Shown piece by piece: positions 27,328 through 37,737 of a stretch of 64,000 nt of DNA; positions within the stretch are counted from its first letter, which is position 1; every line of letters starts with the position of its first letter. The notes under the pieces are model-generated. The model made no database searches, was not told the origin of the DNA, and was given only the letters and a program-made list of their open reading frames with translations. The position numbers were made by a program, and so were the translations under genes. The stretch comes from Bacillus stratosphericus (lineage in GTDB: Bacteria > Bacillota > Bacilli > Bacillales > Bacillaceae): contig NZ_JAIVLB010000001.1 in the NCBI RefSeq assembly GCF_020524495.1, positions 62,001 to 126,000 on the forward strand, in the 5' to 3' direction.

Positions 27328-28620
27328 TTACTTTGTTTTTGGGATGACCTTGAAAACAGACATCCGTTCTTCGTCAATTTCTTCCTCTAATATGTGCAAA
27401 ATATCTGTTAATTGGATTTGCTCTAACACTGGTAAGACATCAAATAAGCTCATTTCTAAGAACGCATATCTAGTGAATTGGTTGGCAATGTATTCTGGAG
27501 AGTTCATGGCCTTTAAAAAGCTACCGATTTTTTTCTTACGAGCGAGCTCAATTTTTTCTTCTGTGATGAGACTCTTGGCTTGAAGAAGGATTTCTTTTAA
27601 TTGTTCTGCCAGTTGGTTAGGATCGTTTGTATCTCCGCCAACCGAAGTAAAGCCAAAACCGCCTTCTTCCGTATAATCGTAATTAAACGTCTCATCAATC
27701 AAGCCTTTTTCATACATCCGTTCATATTGTAAGGAGCTTTTGCCGAACAATGTCTCTAAAATGAGATTCATTCCAAGCTCATGCTTTAAAAGCTCTTTTC
27801 CTTTTTTGTGCGGATTTTTTGTCTTCAAACCGAACATACATTTAGCGCCTTGTACATTCATTTTAAGTTCGTATTCTTTTCGATAAACGCTTTCAGGCTC
27901 ATTGATCTCTTTCCTTTTGATTTCAGGCTGGTCTGTAAATGGTTTTTTCACCTGATTTGCTCTTACTTGCTCTAATATTTGCTTCGGATCAACAGGACCG
28001 ACAACAAAAAGGAGCATATTGCTCGGGTGATAGAACGTTTCATAACACTCATACAAGTGGTCTTTTGTAATAGGAGCAATGCTCTCTACTGTTCCAGCAA
28101 TATCAATTCTAACTGGATGCTTTTGATAGAGGTTTTCTATAAGTCCAAAGAACAAACGCCAGTCGGGATTGTCATCATACATGTTAATTTCTTGACCAAT
28201 GATGCCTTTTTCTTTTTCTACCGTTTTTTCAGTAAAATAAGGCTCTTGCACAAAATCAATGAGTGTTTCAAGGTTTTGTTCCACTTTTGCGGTACTTGAA
28301 AATAAGTAAGCCGTTCTCGTAAACGTTGTAAAAGCGTTTGCAGCTGCCCCTTGCTTACTAAATGTATGAAAAACATCACCATCTTCTTTTTCAAACAGCT
28401 TATGCTCTAAGAAATGGGCAATTCCGTCAGGCACTCGGATCATGTCTTCTTTGCCAAGCGGCACAAATTCATTATCGACAGAGCCATACTTTGTTGTGAA
28501 GGTCGCATATGTTTTGTTAAACCCTTGCTTGGGCAGCACATAGACGTCTAGTCCGCTTTCCATTTTTTCGTAATACACCGTCTCATGTAGCTGATCGAAT
28601 TGAATTGTTTTCACCGTCAT
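27328..28620 (-). CDS. ymfH: M16 zinc metalloprotease YmfH
   Basis: A 430-residue M16 peptidase with the inverted zinc motif HFLEH (69-73) and the downstream acidic ligand region in GIIGQEINMYDD. It pairs with YmfF, which lacks the motif: the usual arrangement of one active and one inactive M16 subunit. The two genes overlap by four bases (ATGA), so translation is coupled. The pair resembles AlbE/AlbF-type processing proteases; the substrate is not known. Confidence 0.94.
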   Translation of the reverse strand: MTVKTIQFDQLHETVYYEKMESGLDVYVLPKQGFNKTYATFTTKYGSVDNEFVPLGKEDMIRVPDGIAHFLEHKLFEKEDGDVFHTFSKQGAAANAFTTFTRTAYLFSSTAKVEQNLETLIDFVQEPYFTEKTVEKEKGIIGQEINMYDDNPDWRLFFGLIENLYQKHPVRIDIAGTVESIAPITKDHLYECYETFYHPSNMLLFVVGPVDPKQILEQVRANQVKKPFTDQPEIKRKEINEPESVYRKEYELKMNVQGAKCMFGLKTKNPHKKGKELLKHELGMNLILETLFGKSSLQYERMYEKGLIDETFNYDYTEEGGFGFTSVGGDTNDPNQLAEQLKEILLQAKSLITEEKIELARKKKIGSFLKAMNSPEYIANQFTRYAFLEMSLFDVLPVLEQIQLTDILHILEEEIDEERMSVFKVIPKTK

Positions 28621-29897
28621 GAAACACCCTCCGTTCCTTTAAGAAGATAGGTCGTGTCCCACTTGATTTTCTGACCCACTTTGATAATGTCCTCTTTTGT
28701 CACTCGGTCTAACGCATCTAAAAAGGAATCAAGAGTCCCTTCTGTTGGCACGACTGCATGTTGGTATAAGTATTCCGCTGTTCCATAAGACGTATCAATC
28801 GTTTCCAGCAGCTGATTTTTAACGACAGCCTTTGTTTGCTCAATGGCTTCTTCTGAAAAATCACCTTTTTGCATCGCATCAAATTGTTCTTTAATAATGT
28901 CAACTGCCTGCTGATAATTGGCTACTTCAATACCAGACATGACCATCATCAAGCCTTTAAAGCTCTCAAGTCTAGACACAGCGTAATATGCAAGACTTGC
29001 TTTCTCCCGAACATTGATGAATAGCTTTGAATGGGAGAAGCCACCGAATATACCATTAAACAAATGCAGTGCCGGATAATCTTCATCTGCAATCCCTGTA
29101 TGTGTGCGAAAGCCAATATTCAGCTTTCCTTGTTTCACGTCTTCTTCATCAATGACTTCTTTTGGATCGTTTTGTGCATTTAATGATTCAGCATTTTGTT
29201 TCACCGGCTCTCTTTCACTTGTTTTGAAATATTGCGAGACCATTCGGTTGATGTCTTGTTCATCAACGTCACCGACAACATAGAGATCAAGCTGGTTTGA
29301 TTGAAGCGCATGCTCATAAGCTTCAAAGAGCGTGTTTGCTGTGATCGCCTGGAGGTCTTCCATTTCACCATTGACGTGCAGTGCATATGGTTCACCTTTA
29401 CACATTTCCTGTAGAAGTCTTAAGTTCGAATAACGCATTTTGTCATCATAAACTGCCTGAATTCGCTGTTTTAATGTGCGTTTTTCTTGCTCTACATATA
29501 AATGACTAAACACCCCATCTTCAACATGAGGGTGGAATAATAAATCAGATAGTAAGGCAACCCCTTTTTCTAATAAAGGTGTTTGATCCTTTAAATATTT
29601 TTCATTCGCCATTTCCAGGCGGAAAGTGATGATGTGATTCTCTCCTTTTTTCGCCATGTCTGCCGAAACTGTTGCACCATAGAGCTCATCAAAATAAGTG
29701 CGCAATTCTCCTGTTTTCGGCATGTTTTCTGTTCCTCTTAACAGCACATGCGGGAAAAGAGAACGCATGGTTACGTCATCTTTGGATAGAGGCGCAAGCA
29801 TTTTAAAAAGGATCGTGACTGTTTTAAATTTTTCTGTTTTGACAATATGAGTATGAAGACCAGATGTATTGAATGTCTTCTCTTGTAAGTACGTCAT
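28617..29897 (-). CDS. ymfF: Inactive M16-family subunit YmfF
   Basis: A 426-residue M16-family protein in which the zinc site is lost: the position of HxxEH reads SLFPHVLLRGTEN. The second M16 domain has GGFSHSKLFINVREKASLAYY, typical of the R/Y-bearing substrate-gripping partner. The start has GGAGG six bases upstream. It is the first gene of the ymfF-ymfH unit and probably forms a heterodimer with YmfH. Confidence 0.93.
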   Translation of the reverse strand: MTYLQEKTFNTSGLHTHIVKTEKFKTVTILFKMLAPLSKDDVTMRSLFPHVLLRGTENMPKTGELRTYFDELYGATVSADMAKKGENHIITFRLEMANEKYLKDQTPLLEKGVALLSDLLFHPHVEDGVFSHLYVEQEKRTLKQRIQAVYDDKMRYSNLRLLQEMCKGEPYALHVNGEMEDLQAITANTLFEAYEHALQSNQLDLYVVGDVDEQDINRMVSQYFKTSEREPVKQNAESLNAQNDPKEVIDEEDVKQGKLNIGFRTHTGIADEDYPALHLFNGIFGGFSHSKLFINVREKASLAYYAVSRLESFKGLMMVMSGIEVANYQQAVDIIKEQFDAMQKGDFSEEAIEQTKAVVKNQLLETIDTSYGTAEYLYQHAVVPTEGTLDSFLDALDRVTKEDIIKVGQKIKWDTTYLLKGTEGVS

Positions 29898-30012
29898 GAG
29901 AAACCTCCTTTATTCGTCATATTTATTATGTATTAGAACATAGCTGATATATACGTAAAAATAGCCATTTAATAGTCATTATATCATCAGAGGAAAGGAT
30001 AGGAAATAAAAC

Positions 30013-30033
30013 GCCTCTGCTTTTAGCAGAGGC
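30013..30033 (-). terminator. Terminator behind the MMPL fragment
   Basis: Perfect stem GCCTCTGC / GCAGAGGC with a 5-base loop; GTTTTATTT follows on the minus strand. Confidence 0.75.
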
Positions 30034-30041
30034 ACCAGTTG

Positions 30042-30170
30042 TTATTTCATTCTAAAAGACCACCAATTCCATTTACCAAAAATGTGAATTATGACCGGTA
30101 TAAAGAGCGGTAAAACGACAAAAGCGTATAGCACTTGATTAAGCAGGAGGTCAAATGAGCTTATGAATTC
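30042..30170 (-). pseudogene. C-terminal fragment of an MMPL-like membrane protein
   Basis: An open stretch reading LYAFVVLPLFIPVIIHIFGK then WNWWSFRMK and a stop at 30042. It matches the last helix and tail of an MMPL exporter like the relic at 26553-26922, but the sequences differ, so it is a separate gene. No start or upstream body remains. A terminator directly behind it fits an old gene end. Confidence 0.6.
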
Positions 30171-30205
30171 AATTGTCCTTTCGTGTTATAAGCACATATA
30201 CAATA

Positions 30206-30236
30206 GAAAAAAGATGGCAAAATACCGTCTTTTTTC
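30206..30236 (-). terminator. Terminator of ymfD
   Basis: Stem GAAAAAAGATGG / CCGTCTTTTTTC with T tract, starting just past the ymfD stop. Confidence 0.8.
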
Positions 30237-30241
30237 TTTGC

Positions 30242-31474
30242 TTAAACTGGTTTCAGTTGTTCACTTTCATCCTTTTCATCTGGCTGAATGAAAAACAGCA
30301 CCAAAAACAATGAAATGAGACTGCAAATCGTCGAGAGAATAAAAACGATCGAGTCCCCTTTATCCATAAGATATGCGTATATTGGAGGCCCTAAAGCGAC
30401 ACCGATAAACCGCATACTGCTATAAAATGACGTAATGGTTCCGCACTGCTCTTTTTCAATTCCTTCTGTGATCAGTGCATCAAGTGCAGGAAGGACAATA
30501 CCGATCCCCACTCCGCCAATGCTTAAGCATATAAATAATAAGTAAAAACTGTGATTCCACCATAAAAAAAGATAGGTAATAGATAAAAGTATCATGCCTA
30601 CGATTAAAAAAATTCTCATTTTCCCTTTCTCTTTTCCAATCGTCTTCCCAGCAATGTATGAACTTATCGACAAAAAAAGGAGCGGGATACTCAGCAGCAA
30701 CCCTTTTTTGACCCCTTTTATTTGATAAGCTGCCTCAAGATTATCGGATAAATAAAAGAGCACACCAAAAAGAAGAAACATGATAAAACCGCCAATGGCA
30801 AAAATGGCATAAAGCCAGCGTCCCTCATGCTTGAAAATAGTCTTTGTCGATTTTAAAAATTCGTTAAATGTAGGCGAGACTTCCTCTTTCTTGGCAGACT
30901 CAACCATGAACAACACCATGAAAAAGCTTGTGATTGAAAAGAATGGTATAAACCAAAACGGCACATACCAAAACCAAGAAGCAAGAAGTGCTCCGATAAT
31001 AGGGCTTAGTACCTTTCCAGCTGTATTAGAGGTTTCAATGGCTCCAAGCCCCGCACTTACCTCTTCATCATCATGATACAAATCACCTATAAACGGCAGG
31101 ACAACAGGTGCTGCTCCAGCCGAGCCAACCCCTTGAAGGACCCTACCAAACAGAATCCACATGTAGGGTTCTTTCATGATCGTTGAGGCAACAGCTGCTA
31201 CAGCCCCTCCAAGTCCTGCAATTAAGAGGCACGGCAGGAGCACTTTTTTCCTCCCAATTCTGTCAGATAAATAACCAGCGATTGGAATACATAAAATAGC
31301 CACAACGGAATATACCGTAATAATGAGTGAGACTTGAAAGGAAGTGATCGAGAGTTTCTTTTCTATCTCTGGCAATACTGGTATCAACATCGAGTTCCCC
31401 AGTGTCATGATTAGAGGCACTGATGATAATGCAATAATATTTTTTTTACTGACTGTTTTCTCGCCCAACATCAT
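30242..31474 (-). CDS. ymfD: MFS exporter YmfD
   Basis: A 410-residue, 12-helix major facilitator. It keeps PLIMTLGNSMLIPVLP in helix 1, the loop motif DRIGRKKVLL and a second-half repeat. It matches B. subtilis YmfD, reported to export bacillibactin. The tail is charged (QPDEKDESEQLKPV). The first ATG lies very close to GGGTGA, so the start is uncertain by a few codons. ymfC, a GntR regulator, lies upstream as in B. subtilis, but a terminator-like hairpin separates them. Confidence 0.88.
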   Translation of the reverse strand: MMLGEKTVSKKNIIALSSVPLIMTLGNSMLIPVLPEIEKKLSITSFQVSLIITVYSVVAILCIPIAGYLSDRIGRKKVLLPCLLIAGLGGAVAAVASTIMKEPYMWILFGRVLQGVGSAGAAPVVLPFIGDLYHDDEEVSAGLGAIETSNTAGKVLSPIIGALLASWFWYVPFWFIPFFSITSFFMVLFMVESAKKEEVSPTFNEFLKSTKTIFKHEGRWLYAIFAIGGFIMFLLFGVLFYLSDNLEAAYQIKGVKKGLLLSIPLLFLSISSYIAGKTIGKEKGKMRIFLIVGMILLSITYLFLWWNHSFYLLFICLSIGGVGIGIVLPALDALITEGIEKEQCGTITSFYSSMRFIGVALGPPIYAYLMDKGDSIVFILSTICSLISLFLVLFFIQPDEKDESEQLKPV

Positions 31475-31543
31475 TCACCCAATTCTATATACTGTTACGT
31501 ATTAGTGTGGCAAGTTTAGCGGTTATTATGTATGGGCAAACAA

Positions 31544-31573
31544 AAAGCAACCGCCTTCAGAAGTGACTGCTTT
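31544..31573 (-). terminator. Probable terminator of ymfC
   Basis: Imperfect stem AAAGCA / TGCTTT with inner pairs and TTTTTG after it on the minus strand. Confidence 0.55.
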
Positions 31574-32297
31574 AAGAACGTTTACGTATGACATGAAAGC
31601 TAAATTTATCCGCTCTAAAGTAGTTGAGCGAGTATAAGACCGGCTGATCATCCTGATCATAGTGCATTTGTTTCAGTAATAATAGCGCCGTTTCGGGATC
31701 GCATTCTAGTATGGATGAGACGTGATCGTGATAGCCAATCGGTTGGATGTCTGCAACTGCATATTTAATCCCGCTGTGTGGTTCTCTTCCAAACAGCTCA
31801 AAAAGTGACTCTTCTTCATGAGTAAAAGAAGCGGGAAGATGCTTAACCGGAATTTTATCTAAACAATAGACGACTGGCTGTCCATCTGCCGTTCGAACCC
31901 GTTCCATTGAAAAAATCTCATCAGATTCATCACACTGAAAACGGATGACATCATTCTCTGTTGGCTCTCCTTCTTGTGAGGACAAAAAGATGGTACCTGG
32001 CGTCATATTCACCTGTTCAATCATTTTCGTCACACTTGTCAGCTGCTCAATGCCTGTTGAAAAGAGCGGTCTTGAATTGACGAATGTTCCAACACCATGT
32101 CTTCTAATTAAGTACTTCTCTTCTTCTAAAATACGAAGGGCTTCACGCAATGTCGCTCTGCTTACACCTAAAAGCTTTGAGAGCTCAAATTCTGAAGGCA
32201 GCTTTTCTTTTTCGGCATATACGCCTGTTTGAATATCTTCTTTAATACGGTCAATCACTTTCAAATATAAATGGCGATTGTCTGTTTTGGTCGACAT
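31572..32297 (-). CDS. ymfC: GntR/HutC-family transcription regulator YmfC
   Basis: A 241-residue regulator. An N-terminal winged helix (about 10-75: [44 protein letters not shown]) is followed by a UTRA ligand domain (about 95-240). The start ATG at 32295-32297 is five bases after GGAGGG; an upstream in-frame TTG overlaps nothing useful. It sits directly upstream of the exporter gene ymfD and is the likely regulator of it; the ligand is unknown. Confidence 0.92.
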   Translation of the reverse strand: MSTKTDNRHLYLKVIDRIKEDIQTGVYAEKEKLPSEFELSKLLGVSRATLREALRILEEEKYLIRRHGVGTFVNSRPLFSTGIEQLTSVTKMIEQVNMTPGTIFLSSQEGEPTENDVIRFQCDESDEIFSMERVRTADGQPVVYCLDKIPVKHLPASFTHEEESLFELFGREPHSGIKYAVADIQPIGYHDHVSSILECDPETALLLLKQMHYDQDDQPVLYSLNYFRADKFSFHVIRKRS

Positions 32298-32446
32298 GTT
32301 TTCCCTCCGTCTAATCAATGCAAATGATAAGGTGAGAAATCTCTATTCCGAAATAAGATGAACATAACTATAACATGATTTTGCAAATAAATAAATAGTC
32401 TGACATCTTGTTGACATAATAATGATATCGTTCACTTCATTTCAGG

Positions 32447-32476
32447 AAAGCTCTCTTCTCATTATGAAGAGAGCTC
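32447..32476 (-). terminator. Terminator of spoIIIE
   Basis: Stem GAAAGCTCTCTTC / GAAGAGAGCT with a 7-base loop, overlapping the stop codon; TTTCC follows. Confidence 0.8.
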
Positions 32477-34831
32477 GTCATATTGTTCTTTTGAGAGCAG
32501 GACTTCTCTCGGTTTACTTCCTTCATATGGACCTACAACGCCTCGTTCTTCCATTGCGTCAATCAGACGTGCCGCACGTGTATAACCGATGCGGAATCTC
32601 CTTTGAAGCATAGAGACAGAAGCCGTCTGCATGCCGATGATCAGTTCAACTGCTTCATTATATAAGTCGTCTTCCACAGCCGCAAGCTGCCCCTGCGATT
32701 CTTCACTTGGAATCATTTCTTCTTGATATTGTGCTTTTTGCTGTGTGATGACATGATCAACGACATGCTCCACTTCTTCATCTGATAAAAATGCGCCCTG
32801 CACACGGACCGGCTTGTTTGCACCGACAGGTAAAAACAGCATATCTCCTCTGCCTAGCAGTTTTTCTGCGCCTCCCATATCAAGGATCGTCCTTGAATCA
32901 GTTTGTGAGGATACACTAAAGGCGATACGGGATGGAATGTTTGCTTTAATGACCCCTGTAATGACATCGACAGAAGGTCTTTGTGTTGCGATAATTATAT
33001 GAATACCCGCAGCACGTGCCATTTGAGAGAGCCTTGTAATAGAATCTTCTACATCAGAGGAAGCAACCATCATTAAATCTGCAAGCTCGTCCACAATGAC
33101 GACAATATAAGGAAGCTCTGGCTGTTTCGCCTCTTCTGATTGATTCATTCGTTTAATGTAATCATTGTATCCTTCGATATTTCTTGTACCTGTATGAGAA
33201 AACAGTTCATAGCGGCGTTCCATTTCACTGACTACTTTTTTGAGTGCCTGTGAGGCTTTCTTTGGATCCGTTACAACTGGAGCCAAAAGATGCGGGATGC
33301 CGTTATAGACATTGAGCTCAACCATTTTAGGGTCAATCATCATCATCTTCACTTCATGAGGCTTTGCTCTCATGAGAATACTTGTGATAATGCCATTGAT
33401 ACATACACTTTTTCCACTTCCAGTCGAACCTGCGACAAGCAAATGCGGCATTTTATTCAATTCTGCAAGCACGGCTTCACCGGAAATATTTCGGCCAAGC
33501 CCAATGAGCAGCTTTGCATTTGGACGGTCGTTTTGCTTCGATTCTAAGACCTCTTTTAACGAAACCATGGCGATTTCTGCATTCGGAACTTCAATCCCAA
33601 TGGCCGATTTACCAGGAATCGGAGCCTCAATTCGGATGTCTTTTGCTGCTAGGGCAAGGGCTAGATCATCACTTAAGTTCACAATCTTACTTACCTTAAC
33701 GCCGACATCTGGATATACTTCATATTTTGTCACGGCCGGCCCTAAATGAACTTGTGTGACTTTTGCCTTTACGCCGAAGCTTTGAAACGTTTTTTCAAGC
33801 TTTCTTGCATTTTCGTAAATATTTTTCTTATCTGTTTGCTGACCTGAATGCTGTGGATCAGCTAAAATATCTAGAGACGGCAATTCGTAATTTTTATTCT
33901 CCAGTTCAGTAAACGTCATTGGTGGTGCTTCTTTTGATTCATCAGCCAATTTCGGAGATGAATCATTTTGCACAGTCTCTTGAAGAACCTCAGAATCTTT
34001 TATTACCTGCTCTTTACGAACCTGCGGTGTGAGAATATCATCTCTGTCTGCAAAGCTTGAAATAATGGGCTGACTGCTCTCAACAACAGGTGTTTCCTCC
34101 TCGATCAAGATATGATCATCTTCGTCATCTTCTTGAACGCGTGAACGTTTTTTCTTTTCGCCTGTTTTCTGGGAGGCGGTGCTCTTTTTTGCCTGCCTGA
34201 TCCCTTTCATATCTTGTACAAACGCCTTCCACTGCTTCATCATAAATTGTGATATAGGGACTATCACTTTTTTGACCATTTCTTGCAGTGACCGATTTGT
34301 GATTAGAACAATCCCAATCAACATTAGAACAATCGCCATAATTTGAGAGCCTGCTTGTGCAAACAAGAAATATGAGGCTGCAAATATTATGGCACCAATC
34401 ATTCCGCCTCCTAAATCAGGCGAACCGGTCTCACCCTTCATGTCCATCAAGAAAAGCTCAAACGTATTTCTTATCACACTTTGAGAGCCGATGAATCCTG
34501 CAGCTGAAAGGTGCTGAAATAGCTTTACATGTGACAAAAGCAAAATACTAGCAATGATGCAGTATAAACCTACTTTTCTTCTTGTTAACATATCAGGGAT
34601 TTGTTTTTTCCAAAAGATTGTCATACCAAAAAGAAATAACCCGATAAGGCAGAGAATGAACCATTCACCTGCAAAGAATCGGAATAGATGGACAAAGGTT
34701 TGTCCAACAATACCTAGCTGTAAAATGGCAATGATCGCTATGGCAATACAGACTAACCCATTTAATTCATATTTCAATTTTAGCTGTTTATTTTGTTTTT
34801 TTCTCGTTTTACGTTTTCTCTTTTTAGCCAT
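32462..34831 (-). CDS. spoIIIE: DNA translocase SpoIIIE
   Basis: A 789-residue FtsK/SpoIIIE ATPase that pumps the chromosome into the forespore. A basic N-terminus ([17 protein letters not shown]), four membrane helices within about 20-170, a variable acidic linker, then the motor: Walker [10 protein letters not shown], Walker [12 protein letters not shown], and a C-terminal gamma winged helix ([20 protein letters not shown]) that reads SRS sequences. The start is the ATG at 34829-34831, six bases after AAGGTGA; upstream in-frame codons would add an unrelated 38-residue extension through the ylzJ terminator. Confidence 0.97.
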   Translation of the reverse strand: MAKKRKRKTRKKQNKQLKLKYELNGLVCIAIAIIAILQLGIVGQTFVHLFRFFAGEWFILCLIGLFLFGMTIFWKKQIPDMLTRRKVGLYCIIASILLLSHVKLFQHLSAAGFIGSQSVIRNTFELFLMDMKGETGSPDLGGGMIGAIIFAASYFLFAQAGSQIMAIVLMLIGIVLITNRSLQEMVKKVIVPISQFMMKQWKAFVQDMKGIRQAKKSTASQKTGEKKKRSRVQEDDEDDHILIEEETPVVESSQPIISSFADRDDILTPQVRKEQVIKDSEVLQETVQNDSSPKLADESKEAPPMTFTELENKNYELPSLDILADPQHSGQQTDKKNIYENARKLEKTFQSFGVKAKVTQVHLGPAVTKYEVYPDVGVKVSKIVNLSDDLALALAAKDIRIEAPIPGKSAIGIEVPNAEIAMVSLKEVLESKQNDRPNAKLLIGLGRNISGEAVLAELNKMPHLLVAGSTGSGKSVCINGIITSILMRAKPHEVKMMMIDPKMVELNVYNGIPHLLAPVVTDPKKASQALKKVVSEMERRYELFSHTGTRNIEGYNDYIKRMNQSEEAKQPELPYIVVIVDELADLMMVASSDVEDSITRLSQMARAAGIHIIIATQRPSVDVITGVIKANIPSRIAFSVSSQTDSRTILDMGGAEKLLGRGDMLFLPVGANKPVRVQGAFLSDEEVEHVVDHVITQQKAQYQEEMIPSEESQGQLAAVEDDLYNEAVELIIGMQTASVSMLQRRFRIGYTRAARLIDAMEERGVVGPYEGSKPREVLLSKEQYDELSS

Positions 34832-34881
34832 ACTCATCACCTTACTACGAAAGAAAATATAACCTACCGAAAGATCAGAAA

Positions 34882-34904
34882 GAAAGCAGCCTGGTTTTGG
34901 CTGC
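34882..34904 (-). terminator. Terminator after ylzJ
   Basis: Stem GCAGCC / GGCTGC with T-rich sequence following on the minus strand. Confidence 0.75.
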
Positions 34905-34941
34905 ATCTTGTTGTAAGTTTTCCCTTTATTATAGCATAGAA

Positions 34942-35178
34942 TCATTCATATGAGTCGGTTTGATTCGTGCTTAAATGTAACTTCAATCGCTTGCCTGGTG
35001 CAAGCTCTTGATTCAAGAAATCCATTGGATTGGTGCTCATCACTTGAACAATTTCCGCTTCATCTTCTTTCATTTCAACAATGACTGGCACGCCTTGTAT
35101 TTGGACCTTCTGTAACTTGCGTTCTCCATGCTCCTCAACGTAAATGGCTTCATAAGGCATAGGTGTGTATAAAATCAT
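34942..35178 (-). CDS. ylzJ: Conserved small protein YlzJ
   Basis: A 78-residue YlzJ-like protein ([16 protein letters not shown] to NQTDSYE). The start overlaps the tepA stop by four bases (ATGA), so it is translationally coupled. Function unknown; conserved between tepA and spoIIIE in Bacillus. Confidence 0.9.
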   Translation of the reverse strand: MILYTPMPYEAIYVEEHGERKLQKVQIQGVPVIVEMKEDEAEIVQVMSTNPMDFLNQELAPGKRLKLHLSTNQTDSYE

Positions 35179-35903
35179 TGGATCAGCCCCTCGTTTTGAG
35201 ATACTCGCTCTCCAATCAGTTCGTTCAATTTTTTAATTGCTTGCCCTACGCCGCCTACTTCGTTCATGAGTCCGTACTCTGCTGCCTCATGACCAACGAC
35301 ATTTGTCCCGATATCTCTTGTCAAATTGCCTTTTGAGAACATGAGCTCTTTAAATTTCTCTTCTGTAATATCTGAATGGCTTGTGACAAAATTAATGACT
35401 CTTTCTTGCATTTTATCCAAGTATTCAAAAGTTTGTGGGACACCAATGACAAGGCCAGTTAAGCGTACAGGATGAATCGTCATAGTGGCTGTTTCTGCAA
35501 TATATGAATAGTCACATGATACAGCGATGGGGACACCAATTGAGTGGCCGCCGCCAAGCACAATCGATACAGTCGGTTTAGATAAAGACGCCAGCATTTC
35601 CGCAATGGCTAACCCTGCTTCAACATCGCCGCCCACTGTATTTAAAATGATTAAAAGGCCTTCGATTTTTGGATTTTGTTCAACTGCTACGATTTGCGGG
35701 ATGACATGTTCGTACTTGGTTGTTTTATTTTGTGGCGGAAGCTGCATGTGACCTTCGATTTGTCCAATAATGGTCAGACAATGTATATTTGTATCTTGTG
35801 GCAGTTGTGGAACATCTGTTTCACCAAGCTGCTGTATTTTGCTCATAATGCTATCTTTTTCTTCAGGATTTTGCTCAGGCTGCTGTTCATTTTTTTCGTC
35901 CAT
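35175..35903 (-). CDS. tepA: ClpP-class protease TepA
   Basis: A 242-residue ClpP/crotonase-fold protein. The N-terminal 30 residues are Gln/Glu-rich. The core has [20 protein letters not shown], the likely nucleophile in GGGHSIGVP and the second motif MTIHPVRL. TepA (YmfB) has been linked to protein translocation and to degradation of spore proteins in B. subtilis. There is no signal peptide. It follows rnjB after a terminator. Confidence 0.92.
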   Translation of the reverse strand: MDEKNEQQPEQNPEEKDSIMSKIQQLGETDVPQLPQDTNIHCLTIIGQIEGHMQLPPQNKTTKYEHVIPQIVAVEQNPKIEGLLIILNTVGGDVEAGLAIAEMLASLSKPTVSIVLGGGHSIGVPIAVSCDYSYIAETATMTIHPVRLTGLVIGVPQTFEYLDKMQERVINFVTSHSDITEEKFKELMFSKGNLTRDIGTNVVGHEAAEYGLMNEVGGVGQAIKKLNELIGERVSQNEGLIQ

Positions 35904-35986
35904 TTGTCTCCATCCTTTCCTAAAACTCTCCTCCTATTATGAACAAGAAGGTCATATTCCATCCGCATTCCTCTTGCCACATAAAA

Positions 35987-36018
35987 AAAGCCCAAAGAGC
36001 ATGTATTCCTTGGGCTTT
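35987..36018 (-). terminator. Terminator of rnjB
   Basis: Perfect stem AAAGCCCAA / TTGGGCTTT with a run of T after it on the minus strand. Confidence 0.85.
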
Positions 36019-36022
36019 CTCA

Positions 36023-37690
36023 TCATACTTCCATAATAATTGGAATGATCATCGGCTTACGTTTTGTTTTTTCATATAGGAATTGATTTAATACATCGCG
36101 CATGGATTGTTTCAGTGTTGACCATTCAACCACCGAGTTTTCCGTTTGTTCTTTGACAATGCCTTTTACAAGGTCTGTCGCTTTGACAATCAGCTCTTCT
36201 GATTCTCTCACATAAACGAATCCTCTTGTGATGATTTCAGGTCCAGAAATTAATTGTTTCTTTTGTTTATCGAGCGTAATGACGACAATTAAGATTCCAT
36301 CTTGAGACAATAGACGTCTATCCCGTAAAACGATGTTCCCGATATCGCCAACGCCAAGACCATCAATCAAAATGTTCCCTTGGTGAACCTTTTCACCGAT
36401 CTTTACGTTCTGTCCTCTGAATTCAACAACATCTCCTTTATCAATTAAGAAAATGTCACTTCGTTTCATTCCCACTTCCTCAGCAATACGGGAATGTGCT
36501 TTTTGCATACGATATTCACCATTCACTGGGATTAAATATTTCGGTTTTAGTAAATTCAGCATCAGTTTTAACTCTTCTTGACAGCCATGACCAGAAACAT
36601 GCACACGCTTTTGAGCAAAAATCACCTGTGCTCCGCTTCTTGTTAGGAAATCAACCGTTTTTGAATACGTGAGTTCTTGTCCAGGAAGAGGTGTAGACGC
36701 TATCACAACAGTATCATCTTGTTCAATATGAAGCTGTTTGTGATTTTGTTTGGCCATTTTGGTTAAAGCAGCTAGCGGTTCCCCGTGGCTTCCAGCAGTT
36801 AGGATGACCACATCATTTTTCGCCATTTTCTTCACTTCTTGAACTGGTACAAATAATTCTTCATCTGCTGTCACATAACCAAGTTTGATCGCAAGTTGAA
36901 GGGTTGTCATCATATTCTTACCTGCAACTGCAAGCTTACGGCCATTTTGGTTCGTTGCATTAATGATCTGCTGTACACGGTTAATATTTGACGAAGATAC
37001 AGCCACAATTACACGATTTTCAGCATTATACATTGCATTTGAGATTTCGTCTTGGACGAGCGCCTCAGAAGGTGTATAACCTGGTTTTTCAGCATTCGCA
37101 CTGTCTGAAAGAAGTGCTAAAACGCCATTATTTCCGATTTTCGCAATCTCTCCGATGTCACAGGCCTGGTTAAGCGCTGGGGTTTGATCAAATTTAAAAT
37201 CACCTGTGCATACGATTGAACCAAGAGAGGTTTTGAAGCTGATCCCGACTGAATCAGGGATACTGTGATTCGTTCTAAAGAATGATACCTTTGTTGTTTC
37301 AAATGTAATAACCGATTTTGCATGCACCTCACGCAAATCAGCTTTTTGATTGAAGCCGTATTGTTTTAACTTTTCTCGAAGTAACGCAAGGGTCAGCTTC
37401 GTTCCGTAGACTGGTACAGACAATTTGCTTAAGCAATGGAATACGCCTCCTATTGCCTCATCATGTCCGTGGGTAAGAAAAATTGCTTTCACCCGATCAG
37501 CTCGTTCAGTTAAATAAGAGATATCAGGAATGACCACGTCAATGCCTAGCATTTCGTTTTCTGGATGCATGAGTCCTGCATCTACGACATATATGTCGGA
37601 ATCAATCTCAATGACATATAAGTTTTTCCCTATTTCTCCAACGCCTCCCAGTGCAATAATTCTTACGTTCTCTGTATTTTTCTTTTTCAA
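36023..37690 (-). CDS. rnjB: Ribonuclease J2
   Basis: A metallo-beta-lactamase/beta-CASP ribonuclease; J2 works with RNase J1 in mRNA decay and maturation. The TTG start at 37688-37690 is nine bases after AGGAGG and gives exactly 555 residues, the B. subtilis length. The HxHxDH motif is degenerate (THGHDEAIGG instead of HGHEDHIGG), as in B. subtilis J2, which explains the weak catalysis of this subunit. Other motifs are present: CTGDFKFDQTP, VHVSGHGCQEE and YLIPVNGEYR. Confidence 0.96.
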   Translation of the reverse strand: MKKKNTENVRIIALGGVGEIGKNLYVIEIDSDIYVVDAGLMHPENEMLGIDVVIPDISYLTERADRVKAIFLTHGHDEAIGGVFHCLSKLSVPVYGTKLTLALLREKLKQYGFNQKADLREVHAKSVITFETTKVSFFRTNHSIPDSVGISFKTSLGSIVCTGDFKFDQTPALNQACDIGEIAKIGNNGVLALLSDSANAEKPGYTPSEALVQDEISNAMYNAENRVIVAVSSSNINRVQQIINATNQNGRKLAVAGKNMMTTLQLAIKLGYVTADEELFVPVQEVKKMAKNDVVILTAGSHGEPLAALTKMAKQNHKQLHIEQDDTVVIASTPLPGQELTYSKTVDFLTRSGAQVIFAQKRVHVSGHGCQEELKLMLNLLKPKYLIPVNGEYRMQKAHSRIAEEVGMKRSDIFLIDKGDVVEFRGQNVKIGEKVHQGNILIDGLGVGDIGNIVLRDRRLLSQDGILIVVITLDKQKKQLISGPEIITRGFVYVRESEELIVKATDLVKGIVKEQTENSVVEWSTLKQSMRDVLNQFLYEKTKRKPMIIPIIMEV

Positions 37691-37737
37691 AATTCTTATC
37701 CTCCTAGTCTCAAGCCCGTCCATCATCGCTTAATGCT

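Larger units (their letters stand above)
29898..30241 (-). other. Gap between ymfD and ymfF: MMPL fragment and terminators
   Basis: This 344-base stretch has no intact gene. It holds the C-terminal relic of an MMPL-type protein (30042-30170) and two terminators (30013-30033 and 30206-30236). Confidence 0.8.

Noticed and set aside
32355-32440. TGACAT repeats between ymfC and spoIIIE as a possible GntR operator
   Set aside because: Direct, short and not symmetric; no typical GntR/HutC palindrome could be defined.
34832-34945. Upstream extension of spoIIIE by 38 codons
   Set aside because: It would translate through the ylzJ terminator; the ATG at 34829-34831 has the better ribosome-binding site and matches the family start.
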